The notes under the pieces are model-generated. The model was given only the letters and a program-made list of their open reading frames with translations. It did no database searches and was not told the origin of the DNA. A program made the translations under genes and the position numbers. Positions 51,636-60,735 of a stretch of 64,000 nt of DNA are shown here, piece by piece (the stretch's first letter is position 1; every line of letters begins with the position of its first letter). The stretch is from positions 806,001 through 870,000 of the forward strand of contig NZ_CAAHFB010000001.1 in the NCBI RefSeq assembly GCF_900880625.1, written 5' to 3'. Source of the DNA: Halorhabdus rudnickae (GTDB lineage Archaea > Halobacteriota > Halobacteria > Halobacteriales > Haloarculaceae).

Positions 51636-52613
51636 ATGGAGTATACGACCCTCGGCTCCACAGGCATGGAGGTCAGCCGGATCTGTCTGGGCTGTATGAG
51701 CTTCGGATCGAGTGACTGGCGTGAGTGGGTCCTCGAGGAAGACGAATCCCGTGAGATCATCGAGCGCGCGATCGACCTGGGGATCAACTTCTTTGATACA
51801 GCCAACATGTATTCGCTGGGCGAGTCCGAGCGCGTCCTCGGGAACGTCCTGGCTGACTACGACCGCGACGAGCAGGTCGTCGCCACGAAAGGGTTCTTCC
51901 AGATGGACGACGAGAATCCGAACTCGGGTGGCCTCTCCCGGAAGGCCATCGAGCAGGAGTTGCAGAACAGCCTCGACCGGCTGGGTATGGAGACGGTCGA
52001 TCTCTACCAGACCCACCGCTGGGATTACGACACGCCGATCGCAGAGACGCTCGCTGCGCTGGACGACGCCGTCCGTCGTGGACAGACGCGATACGTCGGC
52101 ACGTCCTCGATGTGGGCCTACCAGTTCGCCGACGCCTTAGCGACCAGCGATCGCGAGAATCTCGAACGTTTCCAGACGATGCAGAACCACTACAATCTGC
52201 TGTATCGCGAGGAAGAACGCGAGATGCTCCCGCTCTGTGAGCGAGAAGGGGTGGGCGTCATCCCATGGAGTCCGCTCGCGCGTGGCTATCTCACCCGACC
52301 GCACGAGGATTTCGACACCACGACGCGTGGACAGACCGACGACTACGCCCGCGAACACCCCTACTTCGAGGGCGGTGGCCGGGAGATAAACGAGCGCGTC
52401 GCGCAGCTGGCAGCCGATCACGGCGTGACGATGGCCCAGATCGCGCTGGCGTGGTTGCTCGAACAGGATGCCGTCGATGCACCCATTGTCGGCACGACGA
52501 GTGTCGAGCATCTTGAGGACGCCGTCGAAGCGTTGGAGATTGACCTTAGCGAGTCAGATCAAGCGTATCTGGAGGAACCGTACGAGCCGGTTGCGGTCTC
52601 CGGACACGAGTGA
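51636..52613 (+). CDS. Aldo/keto reductase
   Basis: 325 aa from ATG 51636 (MEYTTLGSTGMEVSRICLGCMSFG). NADPH-dependent (alpha/beta)8 reductase. Catalytic Asp and Tyr in INFFDTANMYSLGESERVLG, catalytic Lys in VVATKGFF, catalytic-region His in DLYQTHRWDYDTPI. The cofactor-binding end is GVIPWSPLARGYLTRP and APIVGTTSVEHLEDAVEAL. Members of this branch (YakC/Tas-like) reduce aldehydes or ketosteroids; the substrate is unknown. It starts 59 bp after mqo. Confidence 0.9.
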   Translation: MEYTTLGSTGMEVSRICLGCMSFGSSDWREWVLEEDESREIIERAIDLGINFFDTANMYSLGESERVLGNVLADYDRDEQVVATKGFFQMDDENPNSGGLSRKAIEQELQNSLDRLGMETVDLYQTHRWDYDTPIAETLAALDDAVRRGQTRYVGTSSMWAYQFADALATSDRENLERFQTMQNHYNLLYREEEREMLPLCEREGVGVIPWSPLARGYLTRPHEDFDTTTRGQTDDYAREHPYFEGGGREINERVAQLAADHGVTMAQIALAWLLEQDAVDAPIVGTTSVEHLEDAVEALEIDLSESDQAYLEEPYEPVAVSGHE

Positions 52614-52691
52614 CACCCCCGAGTGACATAGGGATACACTGTTGGAGACGAGTCACCAACATTTTTGCGGGCGCCGTCTCTCGGCTGAGGC

Positions 52692-52853
52692 ATGGTCCTC
52701 CAGTTCGTCTTGCCAGCCATCGTCGTCTTCGCGTTCATTATGATCTCTGCGTACGCTGGCGCGCTCCGCGCGCTGGAAGTGTACTTCGACCCCGACCTCG
52801 ATAGCATCTTTCTCTCGGACGACGCCGAACCACCCAAGTTTCGACGAGACTGA
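52692..52853 (+). CDS. 53-aa small membrane protein
   Basis: 53 codons from ATG 52692 to TGA 52851-52853. It begins MVLQFVLPAIVVFAFIMISA, a clear transmembrane helix (about 3-24), followed by a polar C-terminus (ALEVYFDPDLDSIFLSDDAE) probably in the cytoplasm. It lies 74 bp before the large ectodomain protein in the same direction and could be a partner. Small size means it rests only on start, stop and composition. Confidence 0.55.
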   Translation: MVLQFVLPAIVVFAFIMISAYAGALRALEVYFDPDLDSIFLSDDAEPPKFRRD

Positions 52854-52927
52854 TTGTGATGGCTATCGGTCGGATGATGCCAGCCTGAACCCACAGTATT
52901 TAATCGAACCGGCCGTCCAACCGATAT

Positions 52928-54670
52928 ATGACAGGCATCGACAGTCTCGGTGGCGACGGGTCGGGCTCCATCCCGTCGTCGGGGTCCCGGTTGCCGTACT
53001 TCCTGGGAACGCGCATGCTAATCCTTACGATCGTCGTGGGCATCCTGTATCTGGTTCGGCCACTGGTCCACGGTGTGGTCTACGCCGCGTTGTTTTCGCC
53101 GTCCGGACTCGTTTTGATCGGCGGAGGCACTGTCACGGCATTGGTACTGTGGTTCTATCCGCCCTGGCGTCTCGATGGGGGCCAGCGCGACTCCAACGGC
53201 CCGACGGTGGTGTTCGGCTCTGAAGAAGTCCAAATCAACACCGCCTTTTCGGGGAGCGGGACGGCGATGCGAAAACTCAGCCTACTGGGTGGCGTCCTGG
53301 CCGTCCTCTTTGTCCTCTCGATGCTCGTGAGTCTGCCGGCGGGGGCGCTGGAAAAGCGGACGCTGGCCCAGCAGACCATGGCCGACGCGACCGAACTCGA
53401 AGAGTTTCCGCAGTCCAATCCTGCCAACCCACGCGTTGTGCCGCGTGCGGTCTCGGACGTAACTACCCGTGGGTCAGTCTCCTATCGAACGCACCGTCTG
53501 GGGACGAGCGACATCGCCAGACAGGAGGACGGTTCGCTGGCGTGGTCGTACCCGATCGAACCCGATGGAGCCCGGAACAAGTTGCTGGAGAATCAACGTG
53601 GTGTCCTCGTCGCAAACATGACGTCTATGGATCAACAACAGATCGATGTCTACGAACAAGACTTCGAGCACGGAGAGGGCATGTGGCTCCACCGCTCGGC
53701 CCGGTGGAACGTCAAGCTCGGCGGGTATCTATCGAAGTACAACGACGAAGCCGTCGAGTTTAGCCACGACGGACAGCCCTACCTCTATTACCCAAAGACG
53801 GGCCACGAGTGGCACCTGCTCCCGTTCCCGCACACGACGCCGAAGTGGAACGGAGGTGCCTTGGTCCGTCCCGACGGAACCATTGAGCATCTCTCACCCG
53901 AAGCGGCACAAGCGAACGAAATCCTCGACGGCCAGCGGCTCTATCCGATGACGTTGACCCGAACCGAGATGGGATCGCTCGGGTACCGTGAGGGGATCAT
54001 CAACCAAATGTCGGTGATCGGCACCCACAAGGGAGAGGTCGAGGTCGCGACCCTCCCCAAGAATGCCGATAACGAACAGCCGTTCGTGATCGACCTCGAA
54101 GGCGAGCGGATGTCCTACGTCACGGCGATGGAACCGTACGGCGAGGATACGCGTGGGCTGGACGAAGTGTGGTTCGCCGACGCCGATACTGGCGAGTATA
54201 CCTATTTCGGCACCAATGAAGAGACGCTGACTGGTCCCGAAAAAGCGATGGGGAAGGCCAAATCAAAAGGTCCCCAGACTGGCTGGGGGGACAATTTCGT
54301 CGTCACGGAACCGGTCCCAGTAACCGTCGACGGTGACCTCTGGTGGCACATCAAGGTCGTGCCCACCGACTTTACGGACGTGACGCGGAACGTCTTCGTC
54401 AATGCTGACTCCGGTACAGCAATCGAACTCAGCGACGACACAGCGATCCGAGAGTTCATTCGCGGTGATATCGACCAGGATCAAATCGATACTGATGAAA
54501 ACGGCACCAACGTCCAGCCGGCACCGGACGGCGAAGACGTGCTCTACTACGTCCTGATCACGAACGACAACGGGGAAGTCGTCGATCGGATCCCCGTCAA
54601 AGCAGGCCAGGATACCCAGATTGTCGCGCCGGACGACGAGCGCGCGACCGACAACGAGACGGCAAACTGA
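52928..54670 (+). CDS. Membrane-anchored protein with large unknown extracellular domain
   Basis: 580 aa. Three N-terminal helices (about 29-50, 55-76 and 114-138) are followed by about 440 residues with no hydrophobic segment, probably exposed outside. This part is rich in aromatic and strand-like stretches: NPRVVPRAVSDVTTRGSVSY, EHGEGMWLHRSARWNV, LEGERMSYVTAMEPYGED and DLWWHIKVVPTDFTDV. Related proteins appear to exist in thermophilic archaea and bacteria, but I know no function for them. The TATA-like AGTATTTAATCG about 25-30 bp upstream suggests a leaderless transcript. Confidence 0.85.
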   Translation: MTGIDSLGGDGSGSIPSSGSRLPYFLGTRMLILTIVVGILYLVRPLVHGVVYAALFSPSGLVLIGGGTVTALVLWFYPPWRLDGGQRDSNGPTVVFGSEEVQINTAFSGSGTAMRKLSLLGGVLAVLFVLSMLVSLPAGALEKRTLAQQTMADATELEEFPQSNPANPRVVPRAVSDVTTRGSVSYRTHRLGTSDIARQEDGSLAWSYPIEPDGARNKLLENQRGVLVANMTSMDQQQIDVYEQDFEHGEGMWLHRSARWNVKLGGYLSKYNDEAVEFSHDGQPYLYYPKTGHEWHLLPFPHTTPKWNGGALVRPDGTIEHLSPEAAQANEILDGQRLYPMTLTRTEMGSLGYREGIINQMSVIGTHKGEVEVATLPKNADNEQPFVIDLEGERMSYVTAMEPYGEDTRGLDEVWFADADTGEYTYFGTNEETLTGPEKAMGKAKSKGPQTGWGDNFVVTEPVPVTVDGDLWWHIKVVPTDFTDVTRNVFVNADSGTAIELSDDTAIREFIRGDIDQDQIDTDENGTNVQPAPDGEDVLYYVLITNDNGEVVDRIPVKAGQDTQIVAPDDERATDNETAN

Positions 54671-54719
54671 CGGGGCAGTCGAGACACTGATCGTTCGAAA
54701 AAAAGTCCAGTCGCGTTCC

Positions 54720-55277
54720 CTACTCGGCGTCGGCGGGCATGTCGAAGTCGTGGAAGTGCTCGCCCTTTTCCTTCGAGAGGATATGCAGCGCGGCTGCCGC
54801 GCCGTCACCCGCAGCGATGACGGCCTGCCACTCTTCGGCCCGAACCATCGCACCCGTCGCGTAGACATCCGCGACACTGGTCTCCATGTCGACGTCCACG
54901 TCGACGATGCCGTCCTCGGTGGTCGCACAGCCCAACTCTTCGGCCAGCGAGCGATCCGCGCCAGTCGCCAGCACGACGTACTCGGCCGCATACTCGCCGT
55001 CTTCGGTTTCGACGGTGAATCCGTCGTCCGTCTCCGTGACGGCCGTTACCTCCTCGCTCTGGTTTCGTTCGACACCGAACTCCTGGACTTGCTCGCGTGA
55101 GACATCCATGAACTCGCTGCCGTCCATCGACTCGATCCCGAGATAGTTGAACAGATGGGCCTTGTGCATCCAGGTTTCGTCCGTGTCGAAAACGACCGTC
55201 TCCAGATCGTTCTTCGCAGTGAACAGTGCGGCACTCAGGCCGGCGGGACCGCCGCCGACGACAATTACGTCTGCCAT
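54720..55277 (-). CDS. Single-domain FAD oxidoreductase related to thioredoxin reductase
   Basis: 185 aa from ATG 55277 (MADVIVVGGGPAGLSAALFTAKN). It has the N-terminal FAD dinucleotide motif and the second FAD motif (TSVADVYATGAMVRAEEWQAVIAAGDGAAAAL), but the NADPH-binding domain and the CxxC active site of thioredoxin reductase (about 320 aa) are both missing. It is therefore a flavin-only mini-protein whose electron donor is unclear. Such short forms are common in haloarchaea, as recalled. Convergent with the 580-aa membrane protein. Confidence 0.8.
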   Translation of the reverse strand: MADVIVVGGGPAGLSAALFTAKNDLETVVFDTDETWMHKAHLFNYLGIESMDGSEFMDVSREQVQEFGVERNQSEEVTAVTETDDGFTVETEDGEYAAEYVVLATGADRSLAEELGCATTEDGIVDVDVDMETSVADVYATGAMVRAEEWQAVIAAGDGAAAALHILSKEKGEHFHDFDMPADAE

Positions 55278-55568
55278 GTCCGGACAGTGCATCGCTGACA
55301 CAATAAGGCTTGTTCGGCTGGGTCAGGCTGGACGAAGGTCCTCTCACTTCGAGAACACGACCGCGCAACGAAGACGATTTGAAAACCCGATCGCCGTTCG
55401 CTGTTCATCGCGCGATCCGGGTGCGGTGTTGGCCGCTCCCGGGTTCGTTCGCCAGCCTATTGCCACGGTTGAGAGCACCGTCGGCCGTCCCGACGCAAGC
55501 GAGATAGTGACTTCGTGGTCTGCAGTCCGGCAGCACCATTAAACCCCTCGCTATCGGAACGTCCAAGC

Positions 55569-56210
55569 ATGACCGAAGACGATCGGCCGCCCAGTGAACG
55601 TGCGTCCGAGACCGATAAAACGGGTGAATACGTAGACCAGGGGTCGACGGAGGTCAGAGCGGAAGTCCTGGCGGAGACCGACAATAACGGAGGAGGCGAC
55701 GGGCTATCGGACGGCGAGCGGGAGCCAGCGCAGGAACTGGTGACAGGTTCCCGGAATATCGAGGGGGCGATCCGCTTGAAGTGGGGGATCGGGGCGCTAC
55801 TTACGGCAGCCGTCGTGGGTGCTGTCGTCGGGGCGATCAGCATATTCGCCCTCGAATGGGGGCCACTCCCCGGCGTCGGTGTCGGGGTCCTCGTCGCGAT
55901 AGTGGGCATCGGGCACGTCTTGTGGCTGTATCGCACCTGGCAATACGAGGTACGCGAGGACGCTCTCTACCTCGAGCGTGGGGTGGTCACCCACGTCAAA
56001 ACCGTCGTCCCGTTCGTCCGCGTCCAGCACATCGACACGAGTCGTGGCCCCATCGACCGGGTGATCGGCCTCTCGTCACTGGTCGTCTACACGGCCGGCT
56101 CGCGGGGGGCCGACGTAACGATCCCCGGATTGACCCCCGAGGATGCCGAGGATCTCCAGGATCGCCTGAAGATGCTCGCGAAGGAATCGACTGGTGACGA
56201 CGCCGTCTAA
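55569..56210 (+). CDS. Bacterial-type PH-domain membrane protein (YdbS-like)
   Basis: 213 aa. An acidic N-terminus of about 65 residues precedes two helices (about 75-95 and 98-120). A bPH2 domain then follows: YEVREDALYLERGVVTHVKTVVPFVRVQHIDTSRGPIDRVIGLSSLVVYTAGS, the conserved YdbS-type pattern. It pairs with the next gene (2 bp gap), which has three such domains; bacterial ydbS/ydbT are arranged the same way and have an unclear role in lipid or envelope stress. The ATG at 55569 is used because upstream residues are unlikely. Confidence 0.9.
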   Translation: MTEDDRPPSERASETDKTGEYVDQGSTEVRAEVLAETDNNGGGDGLSDGEREPAQELVTGSRNIEGAIRLKWGIGALLTAAVVGAVVGAISIFALEWGPLPGVGVGVLVAIVGIGHVLWLYRTWQYEVREDALYLERGVVTHVKTVVPFVRVQHIDTSRGPIDRVIGLSSLVVYTAGSRGADVTIPGLTPEDAEDLQDRLKMLAKESTGDDAV

Positions 56211-56212
56211 CC

Positions 56213-57700
56213 ATGCGACTCGATCCACTCTCGATCCCCTACCGAATCGCCGAGAACAGCCTCCAGGTCGGCGGGGCGATCGTCTTCGGTGCGGTCGCCG
56301 GTGCTGGTAGCAGCGACTTCCTCGAAGGTGCGCTCATCTTCGTCGGCATCGCGCTCCTCGGCGTCGGTCTCGTCGCCGGCTGGAACGTTGCCTACCACCG
56401 GCGGTTCCGCTACGAACTCACTGAGGACACGTTCGACATCCAGTCCGGGGTCTTTTCACGTCGTGATCGAGAGATCCCGTACTATCGGGTCCAGAACGTC
56501 GACATCCGACAGAACGTGATCCAGCGGCTACTGGGCATCGCCGAAGTTCGCCTGGAGACCGCTGGCGGCGGCCAGACGGAGGCCACACTCGAGTACGTCT
56601 CCCGTCAGGAGGCCGAGCGCCTCCAGAGTGAAATCAGCCGACGGAAGCGCGCGGAGGAGCCAGAGGGAGACTCGACTGACGAACAGGAATCGACGACACT
56701 CTTCGCCATCACACCCCGCGAGTTGGGCATCCTCGGTTTTGTCTCGATGGATCTGCGACTCGTCCCGCTCGTTCTGGTCGCGCTGTCGGTGTTCGGCCCG
56801 GCGGCCATCGCCAGCGTCCTCCCGGACGTCGATCAACTGTTCCTGATCGGCCCGCTCGTCGGTCTCGGAACGATCGTCGCCCTGGCGATCGTCAGCGGTA
56901 TCGTCTCCATGCTGCAGTACTACGACTTCGAGTTGCACTCGGTCGGGGAAGAGTACCGCTACGAGCGTGGACTCATCCAGCGCTACAGTGGGTCGATCCC
57001 CGTCGAGAAGGTCCAGACTGTCTCGATCCGGGAGAACGTACTGGCCCGCTGGCTGGGATACGCCAGCCTGACGATCGAGACAGCAGGATACGCACCCGGT
57101 CAGGGCTCGGGCGCACGTTCCCAGTCGGCGATCCCGATCGCCGAACGCGACCGGGTGATTTCACTCGCCCAGTCGATCGAACCGTTCGGCGACGTGACGT
57201 TCGAACGGCCGCCCAAGCGAGCGAGAGAACGCTACGCCGTCAGGTATCTGCTGGTCGCACTGGCGGTGATCGCGGGCGCCTACGCAGTGACGCTCGTCCC
57301 GGACATCTCGGGGCCGTGGTACCTGGCAGCGGTCGTGCTGGTGCCGGTACCGATCGCGGCCCACCTCAAATGGCGAAACAGGGGATACGTCCTCGGTGAG
57401 GACTATGTGATCACCCGCAATGGGTTCTGGTCGCGCCGGATCACGGTCGTCCCGAACTACCGCGTCCAGACCGTGATCTCCTCGCGGACGATCTTCCAGC
57501 GACGGCGGCATCTCGCATCGGTCGTCGTCGACACGGCAGGCTCGAGCAGTTTGATGGGTGACGACGCCGTCGCGGCGGACATCGATGCCGACGCGGCCGA
57601 CCGTCTCAGAGAAGGGGTTGCCGACGGCCTCCAGGAGGCGATCCGCCACCGTGGGCTCGGTGACGACACCACCCCAGGAGAAGAGCCGATTCTCGGCTAA
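56213..57700 (+). CDS. Bacterial-type PH-domain membrane protein (YdbT-like)
   Basis: 495 aa with paired helices (about 20-58, 180-240 and 345-385) and three repeats of the PH-like domain. Each repeat has the R-x-x-x-I/V-P-x-x-R-V-Q pattern: REIPYYRVQNVDIRQNVIQ, SIPVEKVQTVSIRENVLA, and TVVPNYRVQTVISSRTIFQ. The partner gene ends 2 bp before. Length and domain count match YdbT-type proteins. Function not established. Confidence 0.9.
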   Translation: MRLDPLSIPYRIAENSLQVGGAIVFGAVAGAGSSDFLEGALIFVGIALLGVGLVAGWNVAYHRRFRYELTEDTFDIQSGVFSRRDREIPYYRVQNVDIRQNVIQRLLGIAEVRLETAGGGQTEATLEYVSRQEAERLQSEISRRKRAEEPEGDSTDEQESTTLFAITPRELGILGFVSMDLRLVPLVLVALSVFGPAAIASVLPDVDQLFLIGPLVGLGTIVALAIVSGIVSMLQYYDFELHSVGEEYRYERGLIQRYSGSIPVEKVQTVSIRENVLARWLGYASLTIETAGYAPGQGSGARSQSAIPIAERDRVISLAQSIEPFGDVTFERPPKRARERYAVRYLLVALAVIAGAYAVTLVPDISGPWYLAAVVLVPVPIAAHLKWRNRGYVLGEDYVITRNGFWSRRITVVPNYRVQTVISSRTIFQRRRHLASVVVDTAGSSSLMGDDAVAADIDADAADRLREGVADGLQEAIRHRGLGDDTTPGEEPILG

Positions 57701-57846
57701 CCAGCCCACGCTCGTCCGTACGGAACGGGACCGACAGCCGTCATGGGGATAAGTTGATAAGGCCGTCAGTTCAGCGTTCGGCCATGCCTCGGACTCGCCG
57801 TAGCGGAGTGACAGGCCGACTGATCGGACACCGGAGGGCGCCCTGA

Positions 57847-58641
57847 ATGGTCGCCATCGAGACGGACAGGCTCACGAAACGATACGGCGACCTCACCGCC
57901 CTCGCGGAGCTGTCGTTGTCGGTCGAGTCGGGTTCGCTGTTCGGTCTGCTCGGGCCGAACGGTTCGGGCAAAACCACGACGATCGAGATCCTGACGGGCC
58001 AGCGCCGCCCCGACGCCGGGACCGCACGCGTCCTGGGCATCGATCCCGTCGCGAACCCGCGAGAGGTACGCGCGGCGGTGGGGATCCTCCCCGAACGCGA
58101 GGACCCGCCGAGTTTCCTCACGCCCCGTGAGTATCTCCGGTTCGTCGGCGACGTCAGAGACCTCGATGACATCGACGATCGGATCGAACGGTGGGCCGGC
58201 CGTCTGGAGTTCGCAGAGACCCTCGATACCGTCGCCGCGGACCTCTCAGAGGGGCAGCGCCAGCGCGTCATGCTCGGGGCCACGTTCGTCCACGATCCCG
58301 ACCTGGTGTTCATCGACGAGCCGCTGGTGAACCTCGATCCGATCCTCCAGGAGCGAGTCAAGCGTGAGTTGCGGGCCTACTGCGACGCCGGGAACACGCT
58401 CTTTCTCTCGACGCACTTCGTCGACGTCGCGGCCGACCTCTGTGATCGGGTCGGGGTCCTGGACGGCGGGCACCTCCGGGGGACCCAGGAGACGGACGCG
58501 TTCGACGACGATGATCTGCTCGCGTACTTCATGGAGACCGTCGATGGCGGCGGCGTGGCGACGACAGGTGACCGCTCGCGCGGGGTCGATGAACGGATGA
58601 CTGCGACGCCGGGAGCCGGCGAGGGGGACCCCGATCCGTGA
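57847..58641 (+). CDS. ABC transporter ATP-binding protein
   Basis: 264 aa. Walker A GPNGSGKTT, Q-loop region ILPEREDPPSFLTPREYL, signature-like DLSEGQRQRVMLGATF, Walker B LVFIDEPLVNLDP, and His switch LSTHFVDVAADL. The C-terminal tail of about 50 residues is acidic and disordered. It powers the downstream permease, whose GTG start overlaps its stop by 4 nt. No substrate-binding protein is present, suggesting export. A self-complementary TCCGTACGGA lies 130 bp upstream, near the end of the PH-domain gene. Confidence 0.93.
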   Translation: MVAIETDRLTKRYGDLTALAELSLSVESGSLFGLLGPNGSGKTTTIEILTGQRRPDAGTARVLGIDPVANPREVRAAVGILPEREDPPSFLTPREYLRFVGDVRDLDDIDDRIERWAGRLEFAETLDTVAADLSEGQRQRVMLGATFVHDPDLVFIDEPLVNLDPILQERVKRELRAYCDAGNTLFLSTHFVDVAADLCDRVGVLDGGHLRGTQETDAFDDDDLLAYFMETVDGGGVATTGDRSRGVDERMTATPGAGEGDPDP

Positions 58642-60011
58642 ATCTGCTCGGCGCGATGCTCCGCGAGGAGTGGCGACTGCACACCCAGTTGTTCGGCGGG
58701 CGGCGGTTCGCAGCTTTCCCGGCGGTCATGTTCGTGATCGGGACCGCTGGCCTGACGCTGCTCGCCGAACTGGGTGTCGCTCGCGGGACTGTCGTCGGTG
58801 GGCTGCACGCGGTCGTCGCGTTTCTGGGCCTGCAGGTCGGAACGATAGGGCTGGTGGGCCGTGACGCAATGCGAAACGTGCTCGGCGACGTGTCGCTACT
58901 CCTCGGGAGTTCCCGATCGTTGCCGATCTCGTGGCGACGCGTGTTCGCGACGTTTCTCCTCAAGGACCTGCTGTACTACGCTGGCCTAATCCTTGGGCCG
59001 CTGGCGCTGGCCGACGCCGCTCGTGCAACGCTGCTGGGCGGGAGCCTTATCGACGTCGGATTGCTGTGGGTGACGCTCGTCTTCGCGTTCGCGATGGGCG
59101 TGACCGTGAGCCTCGCAGTGATCACCGTCGCCACGCGATCCGCGATCGCTCTCCTGGCCATCGTAGCCACGATGGTCGCGCTCGTCGTCGCCGGAAACGT
59201 CGATCCGATCGCGTTCACGCCGGCGGGACTCTACGGAGATCCGACCCTCGGGAGCGTACTGCGAACCCTGGCGCCGATCGTCGTCAGTGGGGCACTCGCG
59301 CTCGCCTTCTTCGAGCCGATCGAGACGAGCGAGCGCGCGTCCCGCGTGCCGCCGCTGCCGGTGGGGTACGGCGTCGCAGGCCGGACGCTCCGTGAGGTAG
59401 CCCGTTCCAGCGGGTCGGTCTGGAAGGTGCTGTTCTCGCTGTCGCTGTTCGGCGCGATCACAGGCTGGCTGCTCGTGGCTGTCGCCGACGCGGCCGGACT
59501 CGAACTCGCGCCCGGCATCGCTTTCGGAACGATACTCGGCCTCGGGACGTTCACAACCTACGCCTGGGTGACCCAGTTCGACGATTCCGCGGAGTTCGAT
59601 CGCTATCCGCTCTCACCCCGTCGATTGTTCCGCGGGAAGTTGCTCGCATTCCTCGCGCTGGCGGTCCCCGGTGGTCTCGCCGTGCTCGCGGTCGCCGCCG
59701 TATGGTTCCCGCCAGCCGACCTGCTGATCGGCGTCGCCGTCCTTCCCGCCGTCGCGATCTACGTCTTCGGCGTCTCGGCGACGGTTGCCGGACTCTCGCC
59801 GACCGCGCTGCTGTTCGACGTGGTCCGCTTTGCCGTCTTCGGCGGGGCGGTCATCCTCGTCGCAGTACCGCTGGTCGTCCTCGCACTTGTGGCATGGCAA
59901 TATTCCACGATCGCTCCGACGCTCGCGCTGGCGATCGCGGCAGTGGCTGGACTTGTCGGCGTCGTACTCGCCGAACGGGCAGGTCCGCGATGGGACCGAA
60001 AGCGACGGTAA
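58638..60011 (+). CDS. ABC transporter permease (about 12 helices)
   Basis: 457 aa from GTG 58638, overlapping the ATPase stop. Hydrophobic throughout, with a first helix around 25-45 and additional helices paired along the length; the second half repeats the pattern, so it may be two fused six-helix halves. A cytoplasmic loop near residues 225-260 (EPIETSERASRVPPLPVGYG) is rich in charged residues. There is no known family motif beyond ABC-2-like topology. Together with the ATPase it forms a two-gene exporter with an unknown cargo. Confidence 0.85.
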   Translation: MNLLGAMLREEWRLHTQLFGGRRFAAFPAVMFVIGTAGLTLLAELGVARGTVVGGLHAVVAFLGLQVGTIGLVGRDAMRNVLGDVSLLLGSSRSLPISWRRVFATFLLKDLLYYAGLILGPLALADAARATLLGGSLIDVGLLWVTLVFAFAMGVTVSLAVITVATRSAIALLAIVATMVALVVAGNVDPIAFTPAGLYGDPTLGSVLRTLAPIVVSGALALAFFEPIETSERASRVPPLPVGYGVAGRTLREVARSSGSVWKVLFSLSLFGAITGWLLVAVADAAGLELAPGIAFGTILGLGTFTTYAWVTQFDDSAEFDRYPLSPRRLFRGKLLAFLALAVPGGLAVLAVAAVWFPPADLLIGVAVLPAVAIYVFGVSATVAGLSPTALLFDVVRFAVFGGAVILVAVPLVVLALVAWQYSTIAPTLALAIAAVAGLVGVVLAERAGPRWDRKRR

Positions 60012-60121
60012 GCTTCCGCCCGAGAACATCCCGTCGCCAGCCACGACCTGCTCACTGTCCACACGAACGTTTATCTAGCAAACAATCGTTATAGAAGTTG
60101 CGCACGAGCGCGTGATTCACA

Positions 60122-60715
60122 ATGGATGGGAAGCAACTCCTGATGATCGTCGGCGACTTCGGGGAAGACTACGAGATCATGGTGCCGTTCCAGGCCTTAC
60201 AGATGGCCGGCCACGAGGTCGACGCGGTCTGCCCGGAGAAAGAGGCGGGCGAGACAATCAAGACCGCGATCCACGACTTCCGTGGCGACCAGACGTATCT
60301 GGAGGAACGGGGCCACAACTTCGAGTTGACGGCGACGATGAGCGAGGTCGATCCGACCGAGTACGACGGCCTGGTGGTCCCCGGCGGGCGAGCACCCGAG
60401 TACCTCCGTGGCTACGACGCGGTCATCGAGGCGGTACAGCACTTCTTCGAGGCCGAAAAGCCGGTGGCGTCGATCTGTCACGGCCCGCAGATCCTCGCCG
60501 CGGCCGGTGTGCTGGACGGCTACGAGATGACGGCCTATCCCGCAGTGCAGGCTGAAGTAGAGGCCGCCGGCTGTTCGTGGGTCGACGGCGTCACCCGCGA
60601 TCGGAATCTCGTGACCGGGCAAGCCTGGCCGGATCACCCCGAGTGGCTCGCGGAATTCCTCGATCTGCTGGGGACGGACATCGAACACGGCGCGGTTGCG
60701 GCGGCTGACGACTGA
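60122..60715 (+). CDS. DJ-1/PfpI family protein
   Basis: 197 aa. Class I glutamine amidotransferase-like fold of the DJ-1/PfpI/YajL type. The nucleophilic Cys is in VASICHGPQILAAAGVL, and the conserved Glu is in the first-strand region FGEDYEIMVP. GLVVPGGRAPEYLRGYDAVIEAV is the oxyanion-loop region. Relatives act as glyoxalase III-like deglycases or as proteases; the exact activity cannot be told here. AT-rich TTATAG about 35 bp upstream may be the promoter. Convergent with the sugar dehydrogenase gene. Confidence 0.92.
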   Translation: MDGKQLLMIVGDFGEDYEIMVPFQALQMAGHEVDAVCPEKEAGETIKTAIHDFRGDQTYLEERGHNFELTATMSEVDPTEYDGLVVPGGRAPEYLRGYDAVIEAVQHFFEAEKPVASICHGPQILAAAGVLDGYEMTAYPAVQAEVEAAGCSWVDGVTRDRNLVTGQAWPDHPEWLAEFLDLLGTDIEHGAVAAADD

Positions 60716-60735
60716 TCGGTGAGCACCGGCCCCGT

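Noticed and set aside
57721-57735. TCCGTACGGA palindrome as an operator
   Set aside because: It is only 10 bp, and chance self-complementary sequences of this size are common; nothing is positioned like a promoter around it.
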